NCBI GenBank assembly: GCA_014380365.1
Contig: JACMJZ010000013.1
Span: 124,001-188,000, forward strand
Reading direction: 5' to 3'
Source: Pyrinomonadaceae bacterium
Lineage (GTDB): Bacteria; Acidobacteriota; Blastocatellia; Pyrinomonadales; Pyrinomonadaceae
DNA: 64,000 nt
Shown: positions 52,271 to 60,611 of the stretch, one piece after another
Position numbering within the stretch: position 1 is the stretch's first letter
Layout of the letters: every line of letters begins with the position of its first letter
Notes under the pieces: model-generated
What the model was told of the DNA's origin: nothing
What the model saw: the letters and a program-made list of their open reading frames with translations, nothing else
Database searches by the model: none
Position numbers and translations under genes: made by a program

Positions 52271-53371
52271 ATGAAACTACTGGCAGCCCTATTTGGCATC
52301 TCCCTGGTTCTGGTGATCCTTTGGGACGCGTTTGAGACGGTCATCCTGCCGCGTCGAGTAACGCGGCGGCTGCGGCTCACCACCCTCTTCTACGAGTCGA
52401 TTTGGAAACCCTGGGCCGGACTCTTGCGTTCGATGAAAAATCGAAAGAGACGGGAAAAGCTTCTGGGAATGTTTGGGCCTCTCTCTTTGCTGCTGCTGCT
52501 CGCGCTATGGGCAGCAGGCCTGATATTTGGCTACTCAATTATCCTCTGGGCCATCAGCGCGCCGCTTAATGTGGCGCCGGAGAATACAACTCTTGCCACC
52601 TACCTTTACCTGAGCGGCGTTACGTTTTTGACTCTCGGTTATGGCGACATCGCGCCGGTGCTGCCGCTCGGCCGGACGGTCGTAGTATTGGAGTCCGCAA
52701 CCGGGTTCGCCTTGCTGGCGATTGTTATCGGCTATCTTCCAGTCCTCTATCAGGCATTCTCCCGGCGAGAAGTCAGCATCTCGCTTCTGGATGCGCGGGC
52801 GGGTTCACCGGCGAGCGCCACGGAGATGTTGCGGCGCTATGGCGCCGCCGGGCAACTGGCTGATCTAAACCGCGTCTTGCATGAGTGGGAACGCTGGTCG
52901 GCGGAGTTGCTCGAGAGTCATCTGTCCTATCAAGTGCTCTGCTACTTCCGTTCACAGCACGACAACCAATCGTGGCTGGCTTCGATGACGACGATCCTGG
53001 ACACCTGCTCCCTCGTCCTTGTTGGCGTGGAGGGCATGCCCAAATGGCAGGCGCAGCTGACCTTCGCTATGGCTCGCCACGCAGTAGCCGATATCACGCA
53101 GATCTTTAAGACAACGCCCACCGCCCCCGAGTCGTGCCTGACCCGACTGCGCGATGGTGAGCTGGAACGAATCCGCGAGATACTCGCGTCCAGTGGGGCT
53201 AATCTGAGCGACGGCGAGGAAGGCGAAGAGAAATTGACTCAACTACGCTTGATGTACGAACCTTACGTCTGCGCGCTTTCGGAAATGTTCCTGATGACGC
53301 TGCCCCCATGGATTGTCAGCAGCGAGGCGATCGATAACTGGAAAACGAGTGCCTGGGGCAGAATTCAATAA
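52271..53371 (+). CDS. Two-TM potassium-type ion channel with C-terminal domain
   Basis: 366 residues. A first hydrophobic segment (1-20) is followed by helices at about 66-92 and 133-155, with the pore loop between: T121-L-G-Y-G-D126 matches the potassium selectivity filter TxGYGD. The C-terminal 200 residues are helical and cytoplasmic, without RCK or cyclic-nucleotide motifs. Members of the ion_trans_2 family pass K+ across the inner membrane. The gating signal is unknown. Small membrane-protein genes lie on both sides. Confidence 0.87.
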   Translation: MKLLAALFGISLVLVILWDAFETVILPRRVTRRLRLTTLFYESIWKPWAGLLRSMKNRKRREKLLGMFGPLSLLLLLALWAAGLIFGYSIILWAISAPLNVAPENTTLATYLYLSGVTFLTLGYGDIAPVLPLGRTVVVLESATGFALLAIVIGYLPVLYQAFSRREVSISLLDARAGSPASATEMLRRYGAAGQLADLNRVLHEWERWSAELLESHLSYQVLCYFRSQHDNQSWLASMTTILDTCSLVLVGVEGMPKWQAQLTFAMARHAVADITQIFKTTPTAPESCLTRLRDGELERIREILASSGANLSDGEEGEEKLTQLRLMYEPYVCALSEMFLMTLPPWIVSSEAIDNWKTSAWGRIQ

Positions 53372-53383
53372 ACTGTCAAGACC

Positions 53384-53497
53384 ATGAGCTTTAAGACCTG
53401 GATAAAAAGACTCGGCTTTTGGGGATTCATGTTCTTCCTCGTCAAGGGACTACTGTGGCTAACCATCCCTGCGCTAATTGCCATCCTCGCCAACTAA
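53384..53497 (+). CDS. 37-residue membrane protein
   Basis: ATG 53384 opens MSFKTWIKRLGFWGFMFFLV and the frame ends ...PALIAILAN, with a basic start and one helix (about 11-36). It begins 12 nt after the channel stop. Very similar short proteins (KxWIKRLG..GFxFFLxKGLLWL) occur in many bacteria, from memory; no function is known to me. It may assist or be cotranscribed with the channel. Confidence 0.6.
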   Translation: MSFKTWIKRLGFWGFMFFLVKGLLWLTIPALIAILAN

Positions 53498-53504
53498 ACC
53501 GCTG

Positions 53505-53592
53505 TCCGCAAATTACGCCGATTACGCAGATAATGAGGAGCCATTTCCATGGCCGCTGACTCTGTCTGCGTAATCTGCGAAATCTGCGGATT
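53505..53592. repeat. Inverted repeat of 'CGCAGAT' type
   Basis: TCCGCAAATTACGCCGATTA (from 53505) pairs with TAATCTGCGAAATCTGCGGA (to 53591) around a loop. It closes the channel transcription unit and precedes the GntR promoter. Confidence 0.7.
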
Positions 53593-53691
53593 GACTCTTT
53601 CTCCTCGCCCTTGAAACGTGGCGAAAATGTTTCATCGAGATAACGATTTGCCTTGTGATGGACCTAGTGGTCTAAGGCGCTGATTCACCTG

Positions 53692-53720
53692 TTGACACTT
53701 CCATGAGGCCTGCATAAAAT
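53692..53720 (+). promoter_or_regulatory. Sigma70-type promoter of the GntR gene
   Basis: TTGACA (53692-53697), a 17-bp spacer and TAAAAT (53715-53720) form a near-consensus promoter 41 nt before the GTG start, followed by the ribosome site GAGGAGGGAG. Confidence 0.7.
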
Positions 53721-53761
53721 TCCGTCCAATCGAAACTGAAGCAACCGAGGAGGGAGTTAGA

Positions 53762-54079
53762 GTGAAAACAACTATTCGTGTCAATCGCAAGCGTCCGGAA
53801 TCAATGACGAAGCAGATCACGGACCAGCTTACAGGTCTAATTGAATCAGGTGTGATGTCGGCTGGCGAGTACCTGCCGAGCGAGCGTGACCTCGCGAACA
53901 CCCTAAAGGTTGCCCGAAACGTCGTGCGTGGCAGTTATGAAAATTTGATGAAGGCGGGCCGAGTCCAGAGCGAAGGTCGCAAGGGCCGAACGGTTAGATC
54001 TGCGGGCGGAAAGAAGCGCGCGGGCGCCGCCAAGAGTTCTGCAAAGGGCGCGGCTGCTTCAAAAGCACGCAAGAAATAG
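53762..54079 (+). CDS. Short GntR-type DNA-binding protein with a lysine/alanine-rich tail
   Basis: 105 residues from GTG 53762, fixed by the strong GAGGAGGGAG 5 nt upstream. Residues about 15-75 are a GntR winged HTH (ITDQLTGLIESGVMSAGEYL, PSERDLANTLKVARNVVRGS). There is no effector domain; instead residues about 80-105 are a basic tail (GGKKRAGAAKSSAKGAAASK) like that of histone H1 or of lysine-rich nucleoid proteins. It could bind DNA with low specificity or as a dimer at a site not seen here. The LysR regulator at 33593 has a similar tail. Confidence 0.85.
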   Translation: MKTTIRVNRKRPESMTKQITDQLTGLIESGVMSAGEYLPSERDLANTLKVARNVVRGSYENLMKAGRVQSEGRKGRTVRSAGGKKRAGAAKSSAKGAAASKARKK

Positions 54080-54118
54080 AGTGAAAGGTCTGGCGTGAGC
54101 CAGCGTTCCCCTTTTTCT

Positions 54119-55483
54119 TCACCTTATCCGAGGGTCAAGTCCCTGACTGAGAATCGTGGCTTCCCTTCCGAGTGAAAGGATTTCGGTGCGGATTGCCTTG
54201 CGTTCGGCCAGCAAACGCACAAAGAATCTCCGCCTCACCAGGAAGAACGCGAGTGCACGTAATCCTCCCAGAAAACTGTCAATTCCTTCGAAAAACCGGA
54301 TCGCGAGGTAACCCGTGAGCGGTATCAGCACCAAAGCCGATAGAGATAGTTGCCAGCCTTGCACCTTGTAACCCGTTGCCGCCGCCACCAGCCAGGTTAA
54401 GGGAAACAACAGCATCGCCGAGATTATTTTGACGGTGGAAATTACGTCGTCTTCCTGCTTCGAGAATTTGGTGGCGACGTAACCTCCCAATCTGTAGGCC
54501 GGATAATGCACCAGCGCACCCAGGGTCGCCGGCGCGACCAGCAAGAGGAAAACCAGCACTCGCGATATCAGGTGCCTGAAGACGTCAAACGTCGAAGTTG
54601 GCGGTGACAGATCATCGGGGTCGACACCGGCCTGCGTTAATTCTTCTTCAAATCGCCGCATGCGAGCTTCAAGACCAGCCAGGCGCTGGGGTAGGTGTTC
54701 ACGCAGAACTGCATAGGCTTTGACGAAGCGTTGCTGGAGTTGCAGCTCTTCCGCCAGACTCTCGTCTCTATCCTCGTCCGGCACCGACGAAAATATTTTC
54801 TCCGCCCGGGCAATCGTCTGGTGCGCTTCTTCGTGTTCCGCATCGAGCATCACTTCACGAAGTGCAGACTCGATTCGAGTGGACAACTCCCTTACGGCAG
54901 CGCGCGGTGGGTTGCCATCTGGTTCAAGATCAACCGGCATTACGTCAACCGGCTTTCCAAAATAGAGCAAGACGGCACTGCGAAATTTTGTTTTTGAAGT
55001 GTAGTAAAGACCCGCCGGGACAATCTTCAGTTCGCTCACTTCGCCCGTGGAAACCGCAGCCAGCGCGATGCGTGCGGCGCCAGTCTTGATTGGCCGCAAC
55101 CGCGGCTCGTTATGCGACACACCCTCCGGGCAGATGCCGATCGTGCCGCCACCCGCAAGCAGTTTGCGCGCGGCAGAAAACGTCTCCTGATTTTTCGAAA
55201 CGTCGCCGTCGTCATCCTGCCGGCGGTAGACGGGAATCGCCTCCACCGCGCGCACGAAGAAGCTCAGCACGGGCATTCTAAACAGCGGCGCCTTTGCGAG
55301 AAACGAAACGCGACGCGGCGCGAGGCCCAGGAGAAACGCAGGATCGACGAGGGCGTTAGGATGATTGAGTACGAAAATGACCGGAGTTTTCAGCGGTACG
55401 TGGTCAAGACCCACGACTTCCACACGCCGAAAATAGATGCGCATCGCGAATCTCACCAGGGCAACAATGATGCGGCGGGTCAT
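54119..55483 (-). CDS. PlsC-type glycerolipid acyltransferase
   Basis: 454 residues. The N-terminal 220 residues hold acyltransferase motifs: VLNHPNALVDPAFLL (motif I, catalytic His and Asp with the spacing of GPAT-like members), YRRQ, and GICPEGVSHNEPRL (motif III). The C-terminal 240 residues carry a coiled-coil-like stretch and several hydrophobic helices (ALVHYPAYRLGGY, LLFPLTWLVAAATG), so it is membrane bound. It probably acylates glycerol-3-phosphate or lysophosphatidate. It is convergent with the GntR gene. Confidence 0.85.
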   Translation of the reverse strand: MTRRIIVALVRFAMRIYFRRVEVVGLDHVPLKTPVIFVLNHPNALVDPAFLLGLAPRRVSFLAKAPLFRMPVLSFFVRAVEAIPVYRRQDDDGDVSKNQETFSAARKLLAGGGTIGICPEGVSHNEPRLRPIKTGAARIALAAVSTGEVSELKIVPAGLYYTSKTKFRSAVLLYFGKPVDVMPVDLEPDGNPPRAAVRELSTRIESALREVMLDAEHEEAHQTIARAEKIFSSVPDEDRDESLAEELQLQQRFVKAYAVLREHLPQRLAGLEARMRRFEEELTQAGVDPDDLSPPTSTFDVFRHLISRVLVFLLLVAPATLGALVHYPAYRLGGYVATKFSKQEDDVISTVKIISAMLLFPLTWLVAAATGYKVQGWQLSLSALVLIPLTGYLAIRFFEGIDSFLGGLRALAFFLVRRRFFVRLLAERKAIRTEILSLGREATILSQGLDPRIR

Positions 55484-55558
55484 TAGGGTTCAGTCGAGGC
55501 GGGAGATTCTAATCTATTGCGTGAGGATCAGGTGAGGATAATGCGCTGAATTGCTCCT

Positions 55559-55721
55559 GCGGCTTTGCCGCCGCACAGTGCGGAAAGGCTTCGCCTTTCC
55601 GGCCCGGCTCTTTTCTTTTCTCTTGAGGCTGCGCCTCAACTCCGAGGCATAGCCTCCACCAGGTCATCACCAGCTTGACGGTAAGGCATAGCCTTACCGC
55701 ACTGTGCGGCGGCAAAGCCGC
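55559..55721. repeat. Large inverted repeat with nested hairpins
   Basis: Perfect 25-nt arms at 55559-55583 and 55697-55721 (GCGGCTTTGCCGCCGCACAG and complement). Between them are four smaller hairpins: GGAAAGGCTTCGCCTTTCC, TTGAGGCTGCGCCTCAA, GAGGCATAGCCTC and GGTAAGGCATAGCCTTACC, each of the form AGGC-N3/4-GCCT. It occupies most of the 348-nt gap between two divergent genes. Confidence 0.85.
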
Positions 55722-55831
55722 GTTCCACATCACTTGACAGATTTCACCGCGTCCGCTACCCGCAGTCGGTTCCAACATGCAATAATGTCGGCGCTTTCCC
55801 AAAAATCTTAACGTCTGTCTGAGGGGGCTTT

Positions 55832-57859
55832 ATGAAACGCTTCGTCGTTGCTCTAACTGTAGCTGTCTTGTCGCTCACTTTTGTCGGGACTTTGAGTGGT
55901 CAACAAAAGTTCACGATTGAAGAAATGATGAAGGTGCGGCGGTTGGCTGACCCGCGCGTGTCGCCGGATGGAAGACAGGTGGCCTGCACCATTGGCGACG
56001 TAGACTTCAGTGGTAATCGCGTGGTCAATCAAATCTACGTGACGCCGATCTCAGGCGGTTCAGAAATCAAACGCCTGACGAGCGGCGACAAGTCATCTTC
56101 TTCGCCACGCTGGTCGCCCGACGGAAAGAAGATCGCTTTCGTCACGGGAAGCCAGATCTGGGTGATGGATGGCGACGGCGACAACAAGCAACAGGTAACA
56201 AAGATTTCAACGGGCTCTGGTGGGCCGGTTTGGTCGCCCGACGGAAAGTGGATCGCGTTTACCTCCGACGTCTACCCCGACTGCAAAGACGACGATTGCA
56301 ACAAACGAAAAGACGAAGCGGCCGAGGCGAGTAAAGTTAAGGCCCACATCACCGAGCGGCTCCTGTTCAAACATTGGGACGAATGGCGCGACGTAAAACG
56401 CACGCATCTCTTCGTCGTGGCGAGTGCTGGTGGCGTCGCCCGGCAGATCACGACCGGCGACTTTGATTCGCCGCCTTACGCGGCTGCATCGGGCGTCGAT
56501 TACGCCTTCTCACCTGATGGCACAGAGATCGCTTTCATTCGCAACGACGACAAGGTTGAAGCCATCTCGACCAACAGCGACATCTTCGTAGTTAAGCTCA
56601 GCGGCGGCATCCCCATAAATATCACCCTACGCAACAAGGGCTACGATGCCAGCCCCGTTTATACGCGCGACGGCAAGTCGATCCTCTATCGATCGCAGAT
56701 GACGGCGGGCTTTGAAGCAGATCGCTGGCGGCTGATGAACTACAACCGCGCGACGGGCGTCAGCACGGAGATTCCGCGGGGCTTCGACCTCCAGGTTGAA
56801 GAGCTTGCCTTATCGCCGGACGGCAACTCGATTTACTTCACTGCCGGCGAGAGGGGTCACCAGCCTATTTTCAAAGTCGCGCGCAGCGGTGGCCCGGCAG
56901 AGAAGATTATCGGTGATGTTTATGCGGGCGGATTGCAAGTGGCGCCGGATGAGACGCTGGTGTTCTCAAGCAGCTCTATCGCCGCGCCTCCGGAAATCTA
57001 TCGCGGCAACGCCGGCAGCGTCATTCAGTTGACGCGGATCAACAAAGAAGTGATCGAGCCGCACCATTTGAAAGCCGCCGAAGAGATGGAATGGACTGGC
57101 GCACTCGGCAAGAAGAATCACGGGTTCGTCGTGAAGCCGACTGACTTCGACGCCAGCAAAAAATATCCGCTAGTAGTTTTGATTCACGGCGGACCTCAGG
57201 GCGCCTGGAACGACAGTTGGAGTTACCGCTGGAACCCGCAGATGTTTGCCAATGCCGGCTACATCGTCTTCCTGCCCAACCCGCGCGGATCTACGGGCTA
57301 CGGTCAACAATTTATCAACGAGATCAGCGGTGACTGGGGCGGCAAGGTCTACACCGATCTTATGAATGGCGTGGCGGAGATTGTTCGTCGCAATAAGTTC
57401 ATCGACAAGAATCGCATCGGCGCGGCGGGAGCGTCTTACGGCGGTTACATGATCAATTGGATCGAGGGACACAACAACGATCCCCGAGCGCACTTCAAAG
57501 TGCTCGTCAACCATGATGGCGTTTACAACCTAACCAGCATGTACGGCGCCACCGAAGAACTTTGGTTCACGGACTGGGAGTTTAAGGGGACGCCTTGGAC
57601 AAACAAGGCGATGTACGAGCGCTGGTCGCCGCACAACTTCGTCAGGAATTTCAAGACGCCGATGCTGGTGATTCATGGCGAACTCGATTACCGCGTCCCG
57701 ATTGGCGAAGGTCTCCAGGTATTCACCGCGCTACAGCGGATGAATGTTCCTTCCAAGCTGCTCATCTTCCCGGATGAAGGGCACTGGGTTTTGAAACCGC
57801 AAAACTCGCAACTCTGGCATCACACGGTGCTTGGCTGGTTGGATAAGTACTTGAAGTAA
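55832..57859 (+). CDS. S9-family peptidase (acylaminoacyl-peptidase / prolyl oligopeptidase type), secreted
   Basis: 675 residues; GAGGGGG precedes the ATG. Signal peptide about 1-23. Residues about 30-400 are a WD40-like beta-propeller with repeated WSPDGKKIAF-type motifs. The alpha/beta-hydrolase domain (about 420-675) has S535 in GAAGASYGGYM, D619 in HGELDYRVP and H651 in DEGHWV. It cleaves short peptides in the periplasm. A Cys-pair loop (DCKDDDCNKRKDE, about 150) is an insertion in the propeller. Confidence 0.92.
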   Translation: MKRFVVALTVAVLSLTFVGTLSGQQKFTIEEMMKVRRLADPRVSPDGRQVACTIGDVDFSGNRVVNQIYVTPISGGSEIKRLTSGDKSSSSPRWSPDGKKIAFVTGSQIWVMDGDGDNKQQVTKISTGSGGPVWSPDGKWIAFTSDVYPDCKDDDCNKRKDEAAEASKVKAHITERLLFKHWDEWRDVKRTHLFVVASAGGVARQITTGDFDSPPYAAASGVDYAFSPDGTEIAFIRNDDKVEAISTNSDIFVVKLSGGIPINITLRNKGYDASPVYTRDGKSILYRSQMTAGFEADRWRLMNYNRATGVSTEIPRGFDLQVEELALSPDGNSIYFTAGERGHQPIFKVARSGGPAEKIIGDVYAGGLQVAPDETLVFSSSSIAAPPEIYRGNAGSVIQLTRINKEVIEPHHLKAAEEMEWTGALGKKNHGFVVKPTDFDASKKYPLVVLIHGGPQGAWNDSWSYRWNPQMFANAGYIVFLPNPRGSTGYGQQFINEISGDWGGKVYTDLMNGVAEIVRRNKFIDKNRIGAAGASYGGYMINWIEGHNNDPRAHFKVLVNHDGVYNLTSMYGATEELWFTDWEFKGTPWTNKAMYERWSPHNFVRNFKTPMLVIHGELDYRVPIGEGLQVFTALQRMNVPSKLLIFPDEGHWVLKPQNSQLWHHTVLGWLDKYLK

Positions 57860-57872
57860 ACCTGAGCGCAAA

Positions 57873-58000
57873 CCTGGGAGCGCAGGCATCCTGCCTGCAA
57901 CCGCGAGCATAGCTCGCGAAAACGTTTAGGAACGCAACGATCAACAGCCAGTTTCGCGCCTTCGTCGCTCATTGCAGGCAGGATGCCTGCGCTCCCAGCG
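57873..58000. repeat. Dispersed repeat 'CTGGGAGCGCAGGCATC', cluster 2
   Basis: CCTGGGAGCGCAGGCATCCT (57873-57892, continuing GCCTGCAA) is mirrored by TTGCAGGCAGGATGCCTGCG to 58000. An inner hairpin CGCGAGCATAGCTCGCG lies at 57902-57918. Same family as 46935-47082. Confidence 0.8.
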
Positions 58001-58117
58001 CACAAGGCGCGAACCATGCGGCGATTGGACTGGCTCACGTCAGTTCCGCATAGCGTCAAGTCGCATTCCCAGAGTTCTTTCAATGCTTGGCAAAGCTTGC
58101 CAGCTGTTGGAGTTTGC

Positions 58118-59029
58118 ATGCGAAAACCAACTCGTAGCCTTTTTGCATTTCTGCTCCTGGTCTTAATCGTCGGCTATCTACCTCAACGCGTAACAGCTTC
58201 CGATTTCAAGCGCGAGGTCGTCTATCAGATCATCACCGACCGCTTCTTTGACGGCAACGCCGCCAACAATAATCCTTCGCAAAGCGCCGGCTTGTATGAC
58301 GCGACTAAAACAAACTGGCGAGCCTACTGGGGCGGCGACTTGCAAGGCGTCCAACAGAAGATGTCGTACCTCGCCGGCCTGGGCATTACCGCAATCTGGA
58401 TTTCACCGCCCGTTGACAATTTGAATGCCAACATTCCGGACGGCAGTGGTAACCCGACAGCGTCGTATCATGGTTATCTGGCCCGCGACTTCAAACGAAT
58501 CGAAGAACACTTCGGCAACCCTGCCAATACCTGGGCCGACTTCGATGCCCTGGTTACCGCGGCCCATCAAAACGGCATCAAGGTCATCGTCGACTTTGCC
58601 CCCAACCATTCAACGATGGACATCGCCGGCGAGTTTGGCTCCCTGTATGACAACGGCACCTTTCTCGGTAAATACACTAGCGACTCAAACGGCAGTCCAT
58701 ACACGGTACTAACTGCGAAGTTGATTCCTGTTACCTTCACCGTCAATAACGCATCACCGACGCAAACGGGCGACTACATTTTCCTGACCGGAAACACCGT
58801 AGAGCTTGGCGCGTGGAGCACAACCTGGGATAGCGCGGTCGGGCCGATGTTAACGCCCAACTATCCCAACTGGTTTATCACCGCGAGTGTCCCGGCGGGA
58901 CAAACGATCCAATTCAAGTTTATCAAGCTTGCCTCGGGCGGTGCGGTAACCTGGGAGAGCGGCTCCAACCATACCTACACTGTGCCGACCAGCGGTACCG
59001 GTTTCGTGAACGTCAATTGGCAGTATTGA
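58118..59029 (+). CDS. GH13 amylase/CGTase-like protein lacking most of the catalytic barrel, with CBM20
   Basis: 303 residues from ATG 58118, with GGAG 5 nt upstream; an ATG at 57983 lies in the repeat. Signal peptide about 1-27. Residues about 30-195 match the start of cyclodextrin glucanotransferase-type GH13 enzymes (VYQIITDRFFDGN, GITAIWISPPVDN, VDFAPNHS). The sequence then goes directly to a starch-binding CBM20 (PVTFTVNNASPTQTGDYIFL, TGNTVELGAW, IQFKFIKL). The GH13 nucleophile, acid/base and HD motifs are missing, so it cannot be an active amylase. It may be a deletion product or a secreted starch-binding protein. Confidence 0.85.
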   Translation: MRKPTRSLFAFLLLVLIVGYLPQRVTASDFKREVVYQIITDRFFDGNAANNNPSQSAGLYDATKTNWRAYWGGDLQGVQQKMSYLAGLGITAIWISPPVDNLNANIPDGSGNPTASYHGYLARDFKRIEEHFGNPANTWADFDALVTAAHQNGIKVIVDFAPNHSTMDIAGEFGSLYDNGTFLGKYTSDSNGSPYTVLTAKLIPVTFTVNNASPTQTGDYIFLTGNTVELGAWSTTWDSAVGPMLTPNYPNWFITASVPAGQTIQFKFIKLASGGAVTWESGSNHTYTVPTSGTGFVNVNWQY

Positions 59030-59050
59030 AAACAGTGAGGACGAACGTTG

Positions 59051-59120
59051 CGCTGGGAGCGCAGGCATGCGGGGTCCCCGACCCGGGCAGCCCGGTTGGT
59101 GTGCTCGTCCTGCCTGCTAT
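59051..59120. repeat. Dispersed repeat 'CTGGGAGCGCAGGCAT', degenerate copy
   Basis: CGCTGGGAGCGCAGGCATG (59051) is followed by the hairpin-rich GGGTCCCCGACCCGGGCAGC and GTCCTGCCTGC in place of a clean inverted arm. It lies 3' of the CBM20 gene. Confidence 0.6.
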
Positions 59121-59199
59121 GAGCGCCGAAGACGCGAACAACGGGCGCGCGAGCGGAATCTGACGAAGAGGTTCGGCGAGGCAAATGCCTCGCCTCAGC

Positions 59200-59544
59200 C
59201 TATGAGATAAGCAAGTATACGAGGTTGCGCTTCAGATTAACCTCCACGAGGTTTTCGGGAAGAGTGTCGCCGTCCGTGTAAGCGGTAATCTGAGTGTCAA
59301 GGGAAGACGCAAGCGCAGCCAGGAGCTTATCGTGAAAGGCCGAGAGAGCTACCCTGTCCTCGCTCGTCCCGGTCGTTTTGATATGAAGAAGCAGCTGACC
59401 TATTTCGGGATTTCTAGCCGAGATCTCAATCAACCAACGCCGATTAGTTGATGTACCCGTAGAATTCACCCAGCTAAAGACGAACATCTCTAGACTATGC
59501 TGCGTGCCGTCCCGGGTAACGAGTACCAACGTACCTGTTCTCAT
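59200..59544 (-). CDS. Hypothetical protein
   Basis: 114 residues from ATG 59544, chosen because AAGGAG is 6 nt upstream; the frame is open further up to 59790 but without a site. The protein starts MRTGTLVLVTRDGTQHSLEM, is beta-rich at first and then helical (LSAFHDKLLAALASSLDTQI), ending NLKRNLVYLLIS. No signal peptide and no family recognised. It is convergent with the GH13-CBM20 gene and divergent from the DUF2071 gene. Confidence 0.6.
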   Translation of the reverse strand: MRTGTLVLVTRDGTQHSLEMFVFSWVNSTGTSTNRRWLIEISARNPEIGQLLLHIKTTGTSEDRVALSAFHDKLLAALASSLDTQITAYTDGDTLPENLVEVNLKRNLVYLLIS

Positions 59545-59637
59545 GATTGTCTCCTTCGGTTCTAGGAAAGGAGCCTCACGACATGTGACGCTTCTGGATG
59601 TGAGTAACTCGCCGCATAATACGCTCCCAGGCAGTTT

Positions 59638-60444
59638 ATGACTAGGACTAATACCCGCCGGCACCATAATGATGAACGCGGAATGATGAACATTGATGGA
59701 ATCACCAATAGCGATCGCGTCGCGACCCGCCAACGGCCCGACGTACCGCCGATCATGCGGCAGCAGTGGGGCAAGTTGCTCTTCATCCATTGGCGCATTG
59801 ACGCCAGGCTTCTTCGGTCTCTCATTCCTTCACAACTCGAGATTGACACCTTCGAGGGTTCAGCCTGGATCGGAGTGATTCCCTTCACCATGTGGGGAAT
59901 TCGCGCTTCGTTCCTGCCGCCGATACCGGGAACGAGTGCATTTCATGAACTCAACGTGCGCACGTACGTCACATACGACGGCGTGCCCGGCGTTTGGTTC
60001 TTTTCGCTAGATGCGGCGAACAAGCTGGCCGTCTGGGGCGCCAGAAAGTTTTACAGTCTGCCTTACTTCAACGCGCGGATATCGCTGCAACAGGTCGGCA
60101 ATTCCATTACCTACCTATCGACGCGGCGGGACAGTCGCGGCGCTCCCGCCAGCTTTGAGGCCACCTGGACGATCGGCGACCGCCTGCCGCAGTCGCAGCC
60201 GGGCTCGCGCGACTTTTTTCTTACCGAGCGCTATTGCCTCTACAGTGAACATCGCGGCGAAGTCTATCGAGCGCGCATTCACCACAATCCGTGGCCTTTG
60301 CAAAAAGCTCAACTCGCCTGGCTCGACTCCAGCATGATCGCATCCCACGGACTGCCCACGCCGGAGGTCGATCCTCAGGTCCGCTACTGCGAACATCTCA
60401 GCGTCGATATCTGGCCGCTCAAAAAAACAGAAGCCCGCGCGTAA
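59638..60444 (+). CDS. DUF2071 (YqjF-like) family protein
   Basis: 268 residues; later ATGs at 59683 and 59686 may be the true start because the first 25 residues are polar and unmatched. The family pattern is clear: MRQQWGKLLFIHWRIDARLL, TFEGSAWIGVIPFTM, ELNVRTYVTYDGVPGVWFFS and FYSLPYFNAR, then YCLYSEHRGEVYRARIHH. The fold is acetoacetate-decarboxylase-like; function unknown. The last residues TEARA are coded by the start of a dispersed repeat. Confidence 0.87.
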   Translation: MTRTNTRRHHNDERGMMNIDGITNSDRVATRQRPDVPPIMRQQWGKLLFIHWRIDARLLRSLIPSQLEIDTFEGSAWIGVIPFTMWGIRASFLPPIPGTSAFHELNVRTYVTYDGVPGVWFFSLDAANKLAVWGARKFYSLPYFNARISLQQVGNSITYLSTRRDSRGAPASFEATWTIGDRLPQSQPGSRDFFLTERYCLYSEHRGEVYRARIHHNPWPLQKAQLAWLDSSMIASHGLPTPEVDPQVRYCEHLSVDIWPLKKTEARA

Positions 60445-60503
60445 GCAAGGGCTTTGCTCTTCGGCCGTGAGATGGTTCTCTTTGGAGCCCTCCCTAACGG
60501 TCA
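60431..60503. repeat. Dispersed repeat, 'GCCCGACCGT' family copy 3 (degenerate)
   Basis: AGAAGCCCGCGCGTAAGCAA (60430 on) resembles the left arm at 1845-1865, and GAGCCCTCCCTAACGGTCAG (60485-60504) is the complement of the GACCGT-AGGGAGGGC unit. It overlaps the 3' end of the DUF2071 gene. Confidence 0.65.
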
Positions 60504-60611
60504 GGATTCTGCCTCGCCGCGCTAAGGCTCATCCTGATATACTGCGCCACCCTCGGCAGTTCGCTGGGCGAGCCTTGCAATACACCTTGACCTCAGCCTG
60601 CAACTGTCACC

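Noticed and set aside
59545-59790. N-terminal extension of the hypothetical gene at 59200 and the overlapping minus-strand frame to 59891
   Set aside because: The internal ATG 59544 has a strong AAGGAG site and the extension lies opposite the DUF2071 gene.
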